This document shows positions 42,440 through 51,106 of a DNA stretch of 64,000 nucleotides, one piece after another (position 1 is the first letter of the stretch; every line of letters starts with the position of its first letter). The position numbers and the translations under genes are program-made. The stretch is taken from NCBI GenBank assembly GCA_963734185.1, contig CAVTGA010000002.1, positions 2,852,001 to 2,916,000 of the forward strand, read 5' to 3'. The notes under the pieces are model-generated. The model made no database searches and had not been told where the DNA came from. It saw only the letters and a program-made list of their open reading frames with translations. This DNA is from PALSA-894 sp963734185. Lineage in GTDB: Bacteria > Pseudomonadota > Alphaproteobacteria > Rhizobiales > Xanthobacteraceae.

Positions 42440-43549
42440 ATGACCATCCATCACGACCCCTCGGTCGAAGAGCTCCGGCACGAATCGGAGCGATCAAGAG
42501 CGGCGCTCACCAGCACGGTCGCCGAGCTGCGCGAAAAAGTCTCCGACACCGCGGACGACCTCAAGACGCGCCTGTCGCCTGCACATATCAAGGAAGAGGT
42601 GAAGGATTACGTGCGCGAAGGGGGCGAGCAGTTCTTCCACTCGATCGAGCGCAAGGCGCGGGAGAATCCGCTTCAAGCGATCGCGATCGGCGCCGGCTTG
42701 GCCTATCCGCTGTTGGGGCTTTTGCGCGCCATCCCGGTTCCGCTGATGCTGGTGGGTGCCGGGCTGTGGTTGTCGAAGCAGCCGGCCGGCTCCGGTGGCA
42801 ACGGGTTGGCTGCCGACGTCGCGGCAAAGGCCGCGGATCTGGGAGCCGAAGGAGCCGCCCGGATCGCAGAGTCGGCGCGTAGCACTGCCGATGCGGTATC
42901 GGCCAAGGCCGGCGCTGTAACCGACAGGGTGAGGGCAGCGGCCCACGACCTCCGGGACTCCGTAACGGAAACGAGTCAGTCCGTCCTCAATTCAGTGAAA
43001 GAAAAGGCCGCCGCATTGACGGATTCCGCCACCGCGACGGCGTCCGACGCCGGCACCAAAGCCGCGGAAATGGGCAAGCAGTCGCGCAACGCGTTCATGG
43101 ACATGGTCGACCGCAATCCGCTTCTCGTCGCCGGCGTGGGTTTGGCGATCGGCGGCTTCATCGCCGCATGCCTGCCTGCGTCGGAGGCAGAAAACCGGAT
43201 GTTCGGCGAGCGTAGCGACGATCTCAAGAACAAGGCGCTGGACGTTGCGGCGCAGGGCGTCGAGCACGCCAAGGACGTCGCCGCCGGCATGGTCGGTGAT
43301 GTCGCTGCCGCAGCCGCACGCCAAGGCCTGAGCGCCGAAGCGGTGGACAATGCGGTCAAAGGCTTGACCGGAAGCGTCAAGTCCGTGGTGGACCGGGGCC
43401 TCGACACCGCGCTGGGCGTCGAGACGGTCCCTGCGTCCCCGAATTCCAGCCAATCCAACGCGTCAGCGAATTCGACCCAGTCCAATGCGTCGCCGAATTC
43501 GACCCAGTCCAATGCGTCGCCGAATTCCACTCAATCCAACAAGAGCTAA
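42440..43549 (+). CDS. DUF3618 membrane protein with Ser/Asn repeat tail
   Basis: 369 residues. The N-terminal DUF3618 segment (VEELRHESERSRAALTSTVAELREKV) is followed by a membrane patch (QAIAIGAGLAYPLLGLLRAIPVPLMLVGAGLWL). A long Ala/Lys helix with late-embryogenesis-like 11-residue periodicity comes next, then a second membrane patch PLLVAGVGLAIGGFIAACLPASE. The end is four 9-residue NS(T/S)QSNASP repeats. Envelope stress protein; exact role unknown. First gene of four in an operon behind an exact GSR promoter. Confidence 0.8.
   Translation: MTIHHDPSVEELRHESERSRAALTSTVAELREKVSDTADDLKTRLSPAHIKEEVKDYVREGGEQFFHSIERKARENPLQAIAIGAGLAYPLLGLLRAIPVPLMLVGAGLWLSKQPAGSGGNGLAADVAAKAADLGAEGAARIAESARSTADAVSAKAGAVTDRVRAAAHDLRDSVTETSQSVLNSVKEKAAALTDSATATASDAGTKAAEMGKQSRNAFMDMVDRNPLLVAGVGLAIGGFIAACLPASEAENRMFGERSDDLKNKALDVAAQGVEHAKDVAAGMVGDVAAAAARQGLSAEAVDNAVKGLTGSVKSVVDRGLDTALGVETVPASPNSSQSNASANSTQSNASPNSTQSNASPNSTQSNKS
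43438..43541 (+). repeat. Four 27-base tandem repeats at the 3' end of the DUF3618 gene
   Basis: Units of AATTC(G/C)A(C/G)C(C/T)AGTCCAAYGC type, the middle two identical over 27 bases. Coding NSTQSNASP. The near identity implies recent expansion, so copy number probably differs between strains. Confidence 0.85.
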
Positions 43550-43561
43550 CCGGAGGCCGAA

Positions 43562-44155
43562 ATGACCGATGCGTACAAGCCGCAGAATGGTGGCGCAGGC
43601 AAGGGCAGCGCAGGAACGGCGGGCCTTGCGGACCAGGCCAAGGCGCTCGGCCGGGATCTGAAAGCCAAGGCGTCCGATCTGACCGATACGGTGGCGCATG
43701 CCGCCAAGGACCAGGCGGCCGAAATCGGCACCGCGGCCAAGGATATGGCGGCGGACGCGACCGGCCGGGTCAAGAGCGCGATGAATGAGCAAAAGACCGC
43801 GGGCGCGGATTACCTCGGCACGATCGCCGGAGCGGTTCAGCGCGCGGCCGGAGAATTCGACGGCGCGGTACCGCAGGCAGCGCAGTACATTCGACAGGCG
43901 GCGGGGCAGATCGAGAGTGTCGCCAACGCCGTGCGCGAGCGCGACATGCGCGAGTTGATGGGCGAGGTTCAGGAGTTCGCGCGACGGCAGCCGACCTTGT
44001 TCTTCGGCGGCGCGGTGGTCCTGGGATTCGCGGCGCTCCGGTTCTTCAAGAGCTCGGCCCCCAGTTCGCGCCAGGGAACCTCCGCCGCGTCGAACGTGTC
44101 CGACGCGTTCTCTCGCCAAGGCAGCGGAAGCTACGCGCAAAGCCGTCCACACTAG
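43562..44155 (+). CDS. Amphipathic Ala-rich membrane-tethered stress protein
   Basis: 197 residues: hydrophilic start, an Ala/Lys/Asp-rich helical region (DQAKALGRDLKAKASDLTDT, KDQAAEIGTAAKDMAADATG), then near residue 130 a helix and membrane span (RRQPTLFFGGAVVLGFAALRFF) and a Ser/Gln/Arg tail. Similar to rhizobial nutrient-deprivation-induced proteins. The start is 12 bases after the DUF3618 gene, so it is in the operon. No enzymatic domain. Confidence 0.75.
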   Translation: MTDAYKPQNGGAGKGSAGTAGLADQAKALGRDLKAKASDLTDTVAHAAKDQAAEIGTAAKDMAADATGRVKSAMNEQKTAGADYLGTIAGAVQRAAGEFDGAVPQAAQYIRQAAGQIESVANAVRERDMRELMGEVQEFARRQPTLFFGGAVVLGFAALRFFKSSAPSSRQGTSAASNVSDAFSRQGSGSYAQSRPH

Positions 44156-44164
44156 GAACGCGTC

Positions 44165-44560
44165 ATGTCGCTCTCATCTGACTTCCGTTCGATCCCGGAA
44201 CTGTTCGGAGATGCCATCGAGCAGTTGGGCAAGCTCGTGCAGAACGAGGTTCAGCTCGCCCGCGCCGAAATCTCGCAGAAAGCCGCGCAGGCGGCGATGG
44301 GCGTAGCCTATGTCGGCGCCGCGGCCATCCTCTGCATTCCGGTTCTGGTCCTGCTGCTGATGGCCCTCGCGCTGTGGCTCATCCAGATGGGCTTTTCGCC
44401 CGTGTCGGCTCACCTTCTCGCCGCGGCCGCCGGAGCGCTTGTCAGCGTGCTGCTGGGCATCGTCGGGCTCAATCGCCTCAAGCCGGAAAACCTCACACCC
44501 AACGTAACCCTGCGCCAGGTCAAACGCGACGTGGCGGCGGCCAAGGAGATGGCGAAATGA
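44165..44560 (+). CDS. Holin-X (PF07332)-like membrane protein
   Basis: 131 residues: N-terminal amphipathic helix FRSIPELFGDAIEQLGKLVQN, then two membrane spans (AYVGAAAILCIPVLVLLLMALAL; LLAAAAGALVSVLLGIVGL) and a basic tail. This is the 'phage holin family / Actinobacterial Holin-X' family, widespread in bacterial chromosomes; despite its name no phage genes are near. Overlaps the next gene by 4 bases (ATGA). Third gene of the GSR operon. Confidence 0.85.
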   Translation: MSLSSDFRSIPELFGDAIEQLGKLVQNEVQLARAEISQKAAQAAMGVAYVGAAAILCIPVLVLLLMALALWLIQMGFSPVSAHLLAAAAGALVSVLLGIVGLNRLKPENLTPNVTLRQVKRDVAAAKEMAK

Positions 44561-45360
44561 CTGCGCCAACAGCAAATCACAAGAGCGGCGCGCTCCAGGG
44601 ATTCGTCGACGATCTCAACGGCGCGATCCGTGAGAACCCGGTCGCCGCCGGCCTGATCGGAGCCGGGGTGCTTTGGATGTTCTTCGGCGGCGGCAGGATT
44701 TCCGGCGTCGCAAGCGCGTTGCCGGGGGCTGCCAGGAACATGGCCGGAGCGGTTGGAGCCGCGGCCCAGGCGACCGGAGGCGCGGTCGGCGATGCGGTCG
44801 CAGGTACCGGGGCGCGTATCGGTGACGCGGCCCGTCAAGCCGGCGACGCGATCTCAACCGGTGCGACGCAAGCCGCCAGAATCATACGCGACACCGCAAC
44901 CGCCGGATACGACGCGCTCGCATCTGCAGGCGAGCAGGCGGCCGGACAAGCTTCTCGCACCGGGAAAGACGCCGACCGCACTGCGGGCAATGGCGGCTGG
45001 GACCTCGGCCCACTGCAAGTGAATTTGAAGCAGACGCTCGAACGGCAACCCTTGATGCTGGGGGTCATCGGAATCGCGATCGGCGCCGCTATTGCTTCCG
45101 CGTTCCCGTCGACGGACCTGGAACGCGAGCTGATGGGAGAAGCCGGCGCCACGGTGAAGGACAAGATCCAGGAAATCGCGACCGAAACCACCGAGTTCGT
45201 AACCGACCGCGCCAAGCAGGTGGTAAGCGATGTGAAGCAGGAGGTTGCGGCGCAAAGCCTTACCCCGGCTGCTGCGATGGAGGGCCTGAAGGACGTCGCG
45301 GAGAAAGTAAAGACCGTCGCGGGCGCATCGCGCGAAGCAATCAAAGGCCGCTTGTCATAG
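44557..45360 (+). CDS. Second Ala-rich membrane-anchored stress protein
   Basis: 267 residues: a short N-terminal helix, membrane patch (VAAGLIGAGVLWMFFGGG), a long Gly/Ala/Asp helical stretch (NMAGAVGAAAQATGGAVGDA), ERQPLMLGVIGIAIGAAIASAFPS as a second membrane patch, and a C-terminal amphipathic helix. Layout, and the motif 'RQPL.LGV.G.AIG', echo the DUF3618-gene product (NPLLVAGVGLAIGG), so the two are likely paralogues. Last gene of the operon. Confidence 0.75.
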   Translation: MTAPTANHKSGALQGFVDDLNGAIRENPVAAGLIGAGVLWMFFGGGRISGVASALPGAARNMAGAVGAAAQATGGAVGDAVAGTGARIGDAARQAGDAISTGATQAARIIRDTATAGYDALASAGEQAAGQASRTGKDADRTAGNGGWDLGPLQVNLKQTLERQPLMLGVIGIAIGAAIASAFPSTDLERELMGEAGATVKDKIQEIATETTEFVTDRAKQVVSDVKQEVAAQSLTPAAAMEGLKDVAEKVKTVAGASREAIKGRLS

Positions 45361-45472
45361 ATGATCGCGCCTCGGCGCGTAGATTGCGGGGTCCGTTTCA
45401 CTCGCTGCGGTCGGCAAATCTGCGATCTGTCAGCCATTGGGCCCGGCCGGATGTGTGAATAGGACCCCGCGC

Positions 45473-45646
45473 ATGGCACAGCCTACCGTCCTGGTCAGAG
45501 CAGCGCTGCCGCAAGGGTATCGCTGGAAAGTCGTCGTCGACGGCCAAACCGTCGCTACCGGGACCGCCGCCAGCGAGATGGACGCGCGCGCCGCGGCCGA
45601 CGAGATCTCCAAGCGCATCGCGGCGGAGCCGCCCAAAGGGCCTTAA
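45473..45646 (+). CDS. Small hypothetical protein (57 aa)
   Basis: 57 residues starting MAQPTVLVRAALPQGYRW, with a beta-hairpin like part (KVVVDGQTVATGT) and a helix rich in Ala/Glu/Lys. AGGA precedes ATG 45473; an upstream ATG 45437 is less likely. Its stop overlaps the FAD oxidoreductase stop, convergent. Unknown function; perhaps a soluble partner in the stress island. Confidence 0.5.
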   Translation: MAQPTVLVRAALPQGYRWKVVVDGQTVATGTAASEMDARAAADEISKRIAAEPPKGP

Positions 45647-47220
45647 GGCCCATGTGCAAATGCGAAGCTGGCCCCGAGATCGCGCAGGATGACCTGAGCG
45701 GCATTGTATCCGGGGAGCCCCGTGACGTTTCCGCCGGGATGGCTGCTTGACCCACACAGATAGAGTTGCCGGATATGCGTCCGGTAACACCCTGCGCCGC
45801 GGAACGGGCGGTCGTATCCGACCTGATTGTTGGTGAATGCTCCGACCAGAAGGTCGCCCTCGCGCATGTTCGGCAGACAGCGCTCGACGTCGAGCGGCGA
45901 GCGCGTGAACGAATCGATCACAGCGTCCGAGAGGTTGGGGGCATACTGTTGCCAGAGCCGCAGCATGGCGCGGCCGTGCTCGTCGCGCGCGCCATCCCAG
46001 TTGGTGGGATCGCCGTGCAGGCGATAGGGCAGCTTCTCCCACATGAAGGCCGTGTGATGGCCGGCCGGCGCCTGGCTCGGATCGAACCGCGTCGGACACG
46101 CGCCCCACATCACGGTGGGCGGGATCGTGCCGGCCTCATGATGGCGCACGATCTCATGGAACTGATCCACGTGATCGAGGCCGATGATGACCATGAACGC
46201 CCGCGCAAGCTCCGGGTGGTCCGCGCTCGCCGAGTAGCATGGCGGCGCGCGCAGATTGAGATGCAGGGCGAACAACGGCGCCAGCAGATTGTACTGGAAG
46301 CGGTGCGCCTGATCGCGAATCTCGCGCGGAACCACAGCCTCATCGAGAAGGTCGATGAAGGTCTGGGTCGGATTGAGCGATGAGGCGACGAACCGCGCGC
46401 GAATGAATTCGCCTTCGGTAGTCTCGACCCCCGCCGCCCGGCCATCCTCGACGAGGATGCGCGCCGGTTCGGTCATGAGGGCGATCTCGCCGCCGCTTTC
46501 GCGCACCGCCGCCTCGAGCGCGCGCGCGAGCGCGGCGGTTCCGCCGCACGACATCTGCGCCTTGGCGGGGCTCGCCAGCAGCGCCGCGATGTGATGTCCG
46601 AAGCCGCGCACGCGCAGATCGACTTCGCGCAGGCCGTTGAAGAACAACAGGCCGGCCTTGACGGTCGGATGCTCGAATTCCTGGTGCACGAATTCCAGCG
46701 GCGACAGGGCGCTGACGTCGAGCAGGCGGCGGCCCGCGGCGCTGCGCGCAAGCATTGTGCGCCGCTGGTCGGGCGGGAGAGGCGCCGACCTGCTCTCGGG
46801 AAGCAGAATATCCCGAACGATCGGCACGAACTCGTGCTGCCAGCGCCGCAGAGTCGCGGCGTCGCGGGCGCTGAAATGCGCGAACGACTCGATCGTGCGC
46901 TCGATGTCGGTCCACCATTCGAGCGCGCCGCCATCGCGTGTCAGCAGCGCGACATTGAGCTCGGGCTCGATGTAGCGCGCACCGTGCCGCTCGAGCGCGA
47001 GGTCGGCATACCACGGCATCGTGGTGATCGCGCGCTGGAAGAAGGCGTGCGTGTTGTGCAGGAAGCCCGGATGGCGCGGGTCTTCGACGGTCGCAAGCCC
47101 GCCACCGGCAACCGGACGGCGCTCGATCGCCAGCGTCTTCAGCCCGGCCTTGCCGAGATAGGCCTGCAGGATGAGGCCGTTGTGGCCCGCGCCGATGATG
47201 ATCCCGTCGTAGGTCGTCAT
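45643..47220 (-). CDS. FAD-dependent NAD(P)-type oxidoreductase, phytoene-desaturase/PYROXD2-like
   Basis: 525 residues. The N-terminal dinucleotide fold starts YDGIIIGAGHNGLILQAYLGKAGLKTLAIERR (GxGxxG). A flavin-proximal GG motif follows in RRPVAGGGLATVED, and the C-terminal signature GSSSHPGGNVTGLPGYNAAQ contacts FAD. It belongs to the crtI/PYROXD2-like superfamily; no carotenoid genes are near, so the substrate is open. It follows the ABC ATPase of the DapA-like operon on the same strand, across a palindromic repeat. Confidence 0.85.
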   Translation of the reverse strand: MTTYDGIIIGAGHNGLILQAYLGKAGLKTLAIERRPVAGGGLATVEDPRHPGFLHNTHAFFQRAITTMPWYADLALERHGARYIEPELNVALLTRDGGALEWWTDIERTIESFAHFSARDAATLRRWQHEFVPIVRDILLPESRSAPLPPDQRRTMLARSAAGRRLLDVSALSPLEFVHQEFEHPTVKAGLLFFNGLREVDLRVRGFGHHIAALLASPAKAQMSCGGTAALARALEAAVRESGGEIALMTEPARILVEDGRAAGVETTEGEFIRARFVASSLNPTQTFIDLLDEAVVPREIRDQAHRFQYNLLAPLFALHLNLRAPPCYSASADHPELARAFMVIIGLDHVDQFHEIVRHHEAGTIPPTVMWGACPTRFDPSQAPAGHHTAFMWEKLPYRLHGDPTNWDGARDEHGRAMLRLWQQYAPNLSDAVIDSFTRSPLDVERCLPNMREGDLLVGAFTNNQVGYDRPFRGAGCYRTHIRQLYLCGSSSHPGGNVTGLPGYNAAQVILRDLGASFAFAHGP

Positions 47221-47237
47221 GCGAGCATTTTTTGCTT

Positions 47238-47286
47238 GCGCATGATCTTTTCCGAAAACCGGTGCCCACTTTTGGGGATCATGCGC
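47238..47286. repeat. Palindromic repeat GCGCATGATC...GATCATGCGC, copy 2
   Basis: Second copy of the element at 37734-37780: GCGCATGATC, then TCCGAAAACCGGTGCCCACT, then GATCATGCGC. It fills nearly the whole gap between the ABC ATPase stop (47286-47288) and the oxidoreductase start (47220), ending inside the ATPase stop codon region. Confidence 0.85.
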
Positions 47287-48047
47287 TACTCCATGCCGAG
47301 CAGTCGGTAGATCCGACGCGTGTACTCGCCGAACTTCTCCTGGGTTTTCATGTCGAGCGTGCGCGGATGCGGCAGATCGACCAGGAAATTGTCCGCCATG
47401 CGCGCGGGCCCCGAGGTCAGCACGATGACGCGCGTGCCGAGGAACACGGCTTCGGTGATGCCGTGCGTGACGAAGACGATCGTTTTCTTCGCTTCGCGCC
47501 AGATGCGCAGGAGTTCAAGGTTCATCTTCTCGCGCGTCAGCGCGTCGAGCGCGCCGAACGGCTCGTCCATGAGGATCAATTTGGGATCGTGGACCAGCGC
47601 ACGGGCGATTGCTGCGCGCTGCTGCATGCCCCCGGAAAGCTCATAAGGGTATTTGTCTTCCGCACCTTTCAGGCCGACCAGAGCCAGAAGATCGCGGGCG
47701 CGGGCACGGCTTTCATCCAAGGGCAGTCCGAGGATCTCGGCCGGCAGCAAGACGTTGTCGATCACGCGCCGCCACTTCAACAGCAGCGGCTGCTGGAACA
47801 CCATGCCGATGTCGCGCGCGGGATCGAACGGTTGCGTCGCCGAGCCGATCCGCACTTCACCCGAATGGGGATGCAGCCCGGCGAGAATCTTCAACAGGGT
47901 GGTCTTGCCGCAGCCGGAAGGCCCCACCAGGGCGACGAGCTCGCCGGGCTCGACGTCGAACGTGACCTGCGAGACCGCGAGGAATTCGGCGCCGCGTGTG
48001 CGGTAGACCTTCTTGACGTCGGCAAGATGAATGAACGGCTCGCCCAT
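47286..48047 (-). CDS. ABC transporter ATP-binding protein, SsuB/TauB type
   Basis: 253 residues: Walker A GPSGCGKTT, Q-loop MVFQQPLLLKW, signature LSGGMQQR, Walker B LILMDEPFGALD, H-loop FVTHGITEA, tail LTSGPARMADNF. ATG 48047 lies 5 bases after the permease gene. The third such ATPase in the window. Its product works with the permease next to it and the receptor encoded divergently at 50080. Confidence 0.92.
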   Translation of the reverse strand: MGEPFIHLADVKKVYRTRGAEFLAVSQVTFDVEPGELVALVGPSGCGKTTLLKILAGLHPHSGEVRIGSATQPFDPARDIGMVFQQPLLLKWRRVIDNVLLPAEILGLPLDESRARARDLLALVGLKGAEDKYPYELSGGMQQRAAIARALVHDPKLILMDEPFGALDALTREKMNLELLRIWREAKKTIVFVTHGITEAVFLGTRVIVLTSGPARMADNFLVDLPHPRTLDMKTQEKFGEYTRRIYRLLGME

Positions 48048-48052
48048 GGCGT

Positions 48053-48883
48053 CTATCCGAGCCGGGCGTCTGGCACGACGAGCAGCCGCTCCAGGCCAAG
48101 GACCATCAGATAGAGAACGCCGCCGATGAGCGTGATCAGGATCACCGCCATGAACATCGCGGCGGTATCGAGCGTCACCTGCACCTGCAGCATCAGGTAG
48201 CCGAGCCCGCGGTCGGAGCCGAGGAATTCGCCGACGATCGCGCCGGCCACGGCCAGGATCGCCGCGACTTTCATGCCGGAGAAGATGTAGGGCAGGGCGC
48301 CGGGAAGCTGGATTTTCGTGAAAACCTGCCAGCGCGAGCCTTTGAGCGTGCGTACCAGATCGAGCAAGTCGGGCTCGACCTCCTTGAGCCCGCGCGCCGT
48401 GGTCAGGACGATGGGAAAAAAGCAGATGGCGAACGCCATCATGATGTTCGGGCCGATGCCGTATTTGAACCAGACGATGATCAGCGGTCCGAGCGCGACC
48501 TTCGGGATCATGTTCAGGCTGACCAGCAGCGGCATGATCGCCATTTCGAGCCAGCGGAACCATGAGAACAGCAACGCGATGCCGACGCCGACGCCGACCG
48601 CAAGAAAATAGCCGCCGAAGATTTCCGTGGCCGTGACCGCGATGTTCTCCAGCCAGCGATAGTTGGGAACCAGCAGCGCGTTGAGCGTCGCCTGCGGCGA
48701 CGGCATGACGAAGCTCGGCACTTTGCCGAAGACGACGAAGAAATGCCACGCCGTCACCAGGAGCAGGTGGCTCAATACGGCCAGCGAGTAGCGCTGGAGT
48801 GCCTCACGATTAGCGCCCACGCCCTTGCTCCCTCGAGGAGACGCCACGATAGCGCAGTCTTGCCGCCTTCTTGCCGCCGTCAC
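48053..48883 (-). CDS. ABC transporter permease, SsuC/TauC type
   Basis: 276 residues with about six spans after a polar N-terminus. The ATPase-contact loop reads DLVRTLKGSRWQVFTKIQLPGALPY. GTG 48883 overlaps the aldolase stop by 4 bases (GTGA), but a later start around residue 20-27 is possible, since the first 25 residues are not conserved in type. Confidence 0.85.
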   Translation of the reverse strand: MTAARRRQDCAIVASPRGSKGVGANREALQRYSLAVLSHLLLVTAWHFFVVFGKVPSFVMPSPQATLNALLVPNYRWLENIAVTATEIFGGYFLAVGVGVGIALLFSWFRWLEMAIMPLLVSLNMIPKVALGPLIIVWFKYGIGPNIMMAFAICFFPIVLTTARGLKEVEPDLLDLVRTLKGSRWQVFTKIQLPGALPYIFSGMKVAAILAVAGAIVGEFLGSDRGLGYLMLQVQVTLDTAAMFMAVILITLIGGVLYLMVLGLERLLVVPDARLG

Positions 48884-49941
48884 GCCAGCCAGCGCGCGGC
48901 GTTTGCGCGCACGAAAGCGTCATCGGCGAGGTGCGGATAGGCGGCGCAGACACGGTCGATCTCCTGCATCTGGCCGGGCCCGAGCGTCTCGTTCGGGTCG
49001 AGGCACCAGATTCCTTCGAGCAATCCCTGCCGCCGCAGGATCTCATGGCAGCCGCAAATCACGCCATGGAAGTCGTTGGCGACATCGAAGATCGCCCCGT
49101 TGCAGTCGGTGATCTGGGAATCCAGCGAAAGCAAGCCTTGCGGGATGCTATGATCCGCGACGATCTTGTGAATGCGCTCGAGCAGCTCGACTGCGCTCCT
49201 GACCCACACGCTCCAATGTCCGAGCAGGCCGCCCTTGATGCGCACCGCGACGGCTTCTCCATCGACGACAACGACGAAGGGCGTGACGAGATCAAGCAGG
49301 ATGTGGTCATCGTTGCCGGTATAGAGCGTGATACGATCCTCGGCGCCGGCCTCCACCACGCCGCGGATCACGTCGAGCGTGCGGTAGCGGTTGAACGGCG
49401 CGATCTTGATCGCCACCACGTTCTCGATCGCCGCGAAGCGGTGCCAGAACGAGACCGGAAGTACGATGCCGCCGACGGCGGGCTGCAGATAGAAGCCGAC
49501 CAGCGGGATTTCGCGCGCGATCGTCTCGGCGTGCGCGATCAATTCGTCTTCGCTCGCGCTTTTCATGGCGGCGAGCGAGAGCAGCCCCGCGTGATAGCCA
49601 AGATCGCGCGCGACCTGCGCCTCGCCGACCGCCTGTGCGGTGCGGCCGGCCAGCCCCGCGATCATCACCGGCGCTGTCTTGGCCCATTCCCGCGCCGTGC
49701 GCATCGCGAGTTCCAGGACCGGCTGGTAGAGGCCGACCTCGCGGATCGCGAATTGCGTCGTGTGCACGCCGACGGCGAGCCCGCCCGCGCCGGCGTCGAG
49801 ATAGTAGCGGCTGAGCGCGCGCTGGCGCCGCGCGTCCAGCTTCCGGTCGGCGTCGAGCGCGAGCGGATGCGCCGGGATGACGGCGCCGCGGCGCAACGTC
49901 GCCAGCACGTCCGCCGGCCAGTCTCTCCAGTGCGATCCCAT
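48880..49941 (-). CDS. DapA-family (dihydrodipicolinate synthase-like) aldolase
   Basis: 353-residue member of the DHDPS/N-acetylneuraminate lyase superfamily. The Schiff-base lysine is in NVVAIKIAPFNR. The N-terminal GAVIPAHPLALDADRKLD and GAGGLAVGVHTTQF replace the standard GGT-N. The tail of about 60 residues extends the usual length. It cleaves or forms a C-C bond next to a keto acid; the substrate is unknown. First gene of an operon with the ABC permease and ATPase, so it may act on the imported compound. ATG 49941. Confidence 0.8.
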   Translation of the reverse strand: MGSHWRDWPADVLATLRRGAVIPAHPLALDADRKLDARRQRALSRYYLDAGAGGLAVGVHTTQFAIREVGLYQPVLELAMRTAREWAKTAPVMIAGLAGRTAQAVGEAQVARDLGYHAGLLSLAAMKSASEDELIAHAETIAREIPLVGFYLQPAVGGIVLPVSFWHRFAAIENVVAIKIAPFNRYRTLDVIRGVVEAGAEDRITLYTGNDDHILLDLVTPFVVVVDGEAVAVRIKGGLLGHWSVWVRSAVELLERIHKIVADHSIPQGLLSLDSQITDCNGAIFDVANDFHGVICGCHEILRRQGLLEGIWCLDPNETLGPGQMQEIDRVCAAYPHLADDAFVRANAARWLA

Positions 49942-50079
49942 AATGCGATCCGATTGGGCGATGTCCGGGCGCGATGATTGACAGGTCCGAGGGCCGATCC
50001 TAACGTTCTACCAAGCAGTTACCATGAAGTTCCGCCGCGCGTCGAGGACGCGCCTCGCCTGTCCGCGAAGGAGATCGGC

Positions 50080-51099
50080 ATGACGATTTCGAAGCTTGTA
50101 CTTGCCTTGGCCGGCCTCGCGCTTGCACTCGTTCTTGGCGCCGCGCCGGCCGCGGCGCAGAAACTGACGTTCACCCTCAACTGGGTCGCCGGCGGCGACC
50201 ACGCGCCCTACTTCTACGCGCAAAAAATGGGCTGGTACAAACAGGCCGGCATCGACGTCGACTTCGAGACCGGCCGCGGCTCGGCGGCATCAGCCCAGAA
50301 GGTCGGCGCGGGCGCCTCGCAGCTCGGCCTGTCCGATATGGCCGGCGTGCTCCTGTTCCGCGGCAAGGGCCTCGATCTCGTCGGGTTGATGAACGTCTAC
50401 GCCAATTCGCCGCAGGGCTTCTACTGGCTCAAGAGCAGCGGCATCAACAGCCTCAAGGATCTGGCAGGCAAGAAGATCGGCAATCCGGCCGGCGACGGGG
50501 CGCGTACGATGTGGCCCGCGCTCGCCAAGGCCAACGGCATCGATCCGAACTCGGTGACCTGGGTCAACATCGACGCCAACGCCAAGCTCGGCGCGCTCAA
50601 GGCAAGGACCGTCGACGCAACCACGTCGTTCTTCAACCTGCATCACGTGTTCGCGCGCGAGCTCGGCAACGACATGGGCTTTGTCGCGTGGAAGGACGCC
50701 GGCATCAACCCTTACGGCAATTCGATCATCGCCAACGGCACCTGGCTGAAAGCCAACCACGACAAGGCTGCGCAATTCGTGAAGGTCACGCAGAGGGCGT
50801 TCGCCGAATGCGTCAAGACGCCGGATCCTTGCGTCAAGGCGCTGGTCGAGGCGAACGGCGCGCTGCTCTACGACAACGAGTTGACCAACTGGCATCTCGT
50901 CACGATCCTGATGAGCGACGAGACTTCGCGCAACGTCGCGCTCGGCTGGCATGACGAGAAGCGCATGGCGGCCGACTACAGACTGGTCGACGAGTATCTC
51001 AAGATGGAAAAGCCGTACGACGTGAAGACGGGCTACACCAACGAGTTCCTCGACAAGTCCGTCAGGATGCCGCCGATCAATCCGCCGAAGCTTTATTGA
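50080..51099 (+). CDS. NMT1-like ABC solute-binding protein
   Basis: 339 residues: signal peptide MTISKLVLALAGLALALVLGAAPAAA, then KLTFTLNWVAGGDHAPYFYAQ and YKQAGIDVDFETGRGS, NMT1/THI5-like. Two extra cysteines (ECVKTPDPC) may form a disulphide near residue 245. AAGGAGA precedes ATG 50080. Divergent from the aldolase-permease-ATPase operon (138 bases apart) and most likely its receptor. Confidence 0.9.
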   Translation: MTISKLVLALAGLALALVLGAAPAAAQKLTFTLNWVAGGDHAPYFYAQKMGWYKQAGIDVDFETGRGSAASAQKVGAGASQLGLSDMAGVLLFRGKGLDLVGLMNVYANSPQGFYWLKSSGINSLKDLAGKKIGNPAGDGARTMWPALAKANGIDPNSVTWVNIDANAKLGALKARTVDATTSFFNLHHVFARELGNDMGFVAWKDAGINPYGNSIIANGTWLKANHDKAAQFVKVTQRAFAECVKTPDPCVKALVEANGALLYDNELTNWHLVTILMSDETSRNVALGWHDEKRMAADYRLVDEYLKMEKPYDVKTGYTNEFLDKSVRMPPINPPKLY

Positions 51100-51106
51100 G
51101 AGCTCG

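Noticed and set aside
43438..43541. CRISPR-like repeat array
   Set aside because: Repeats are 27 bases, directly joined without spacers, in frame within a coding gene; no cas genes in the window.
44165..44560. Prophage remnant signalled by a 'holin'
   Set aside because: This holin-X family is common in chromosomal stress operons; no other phage genes are near.
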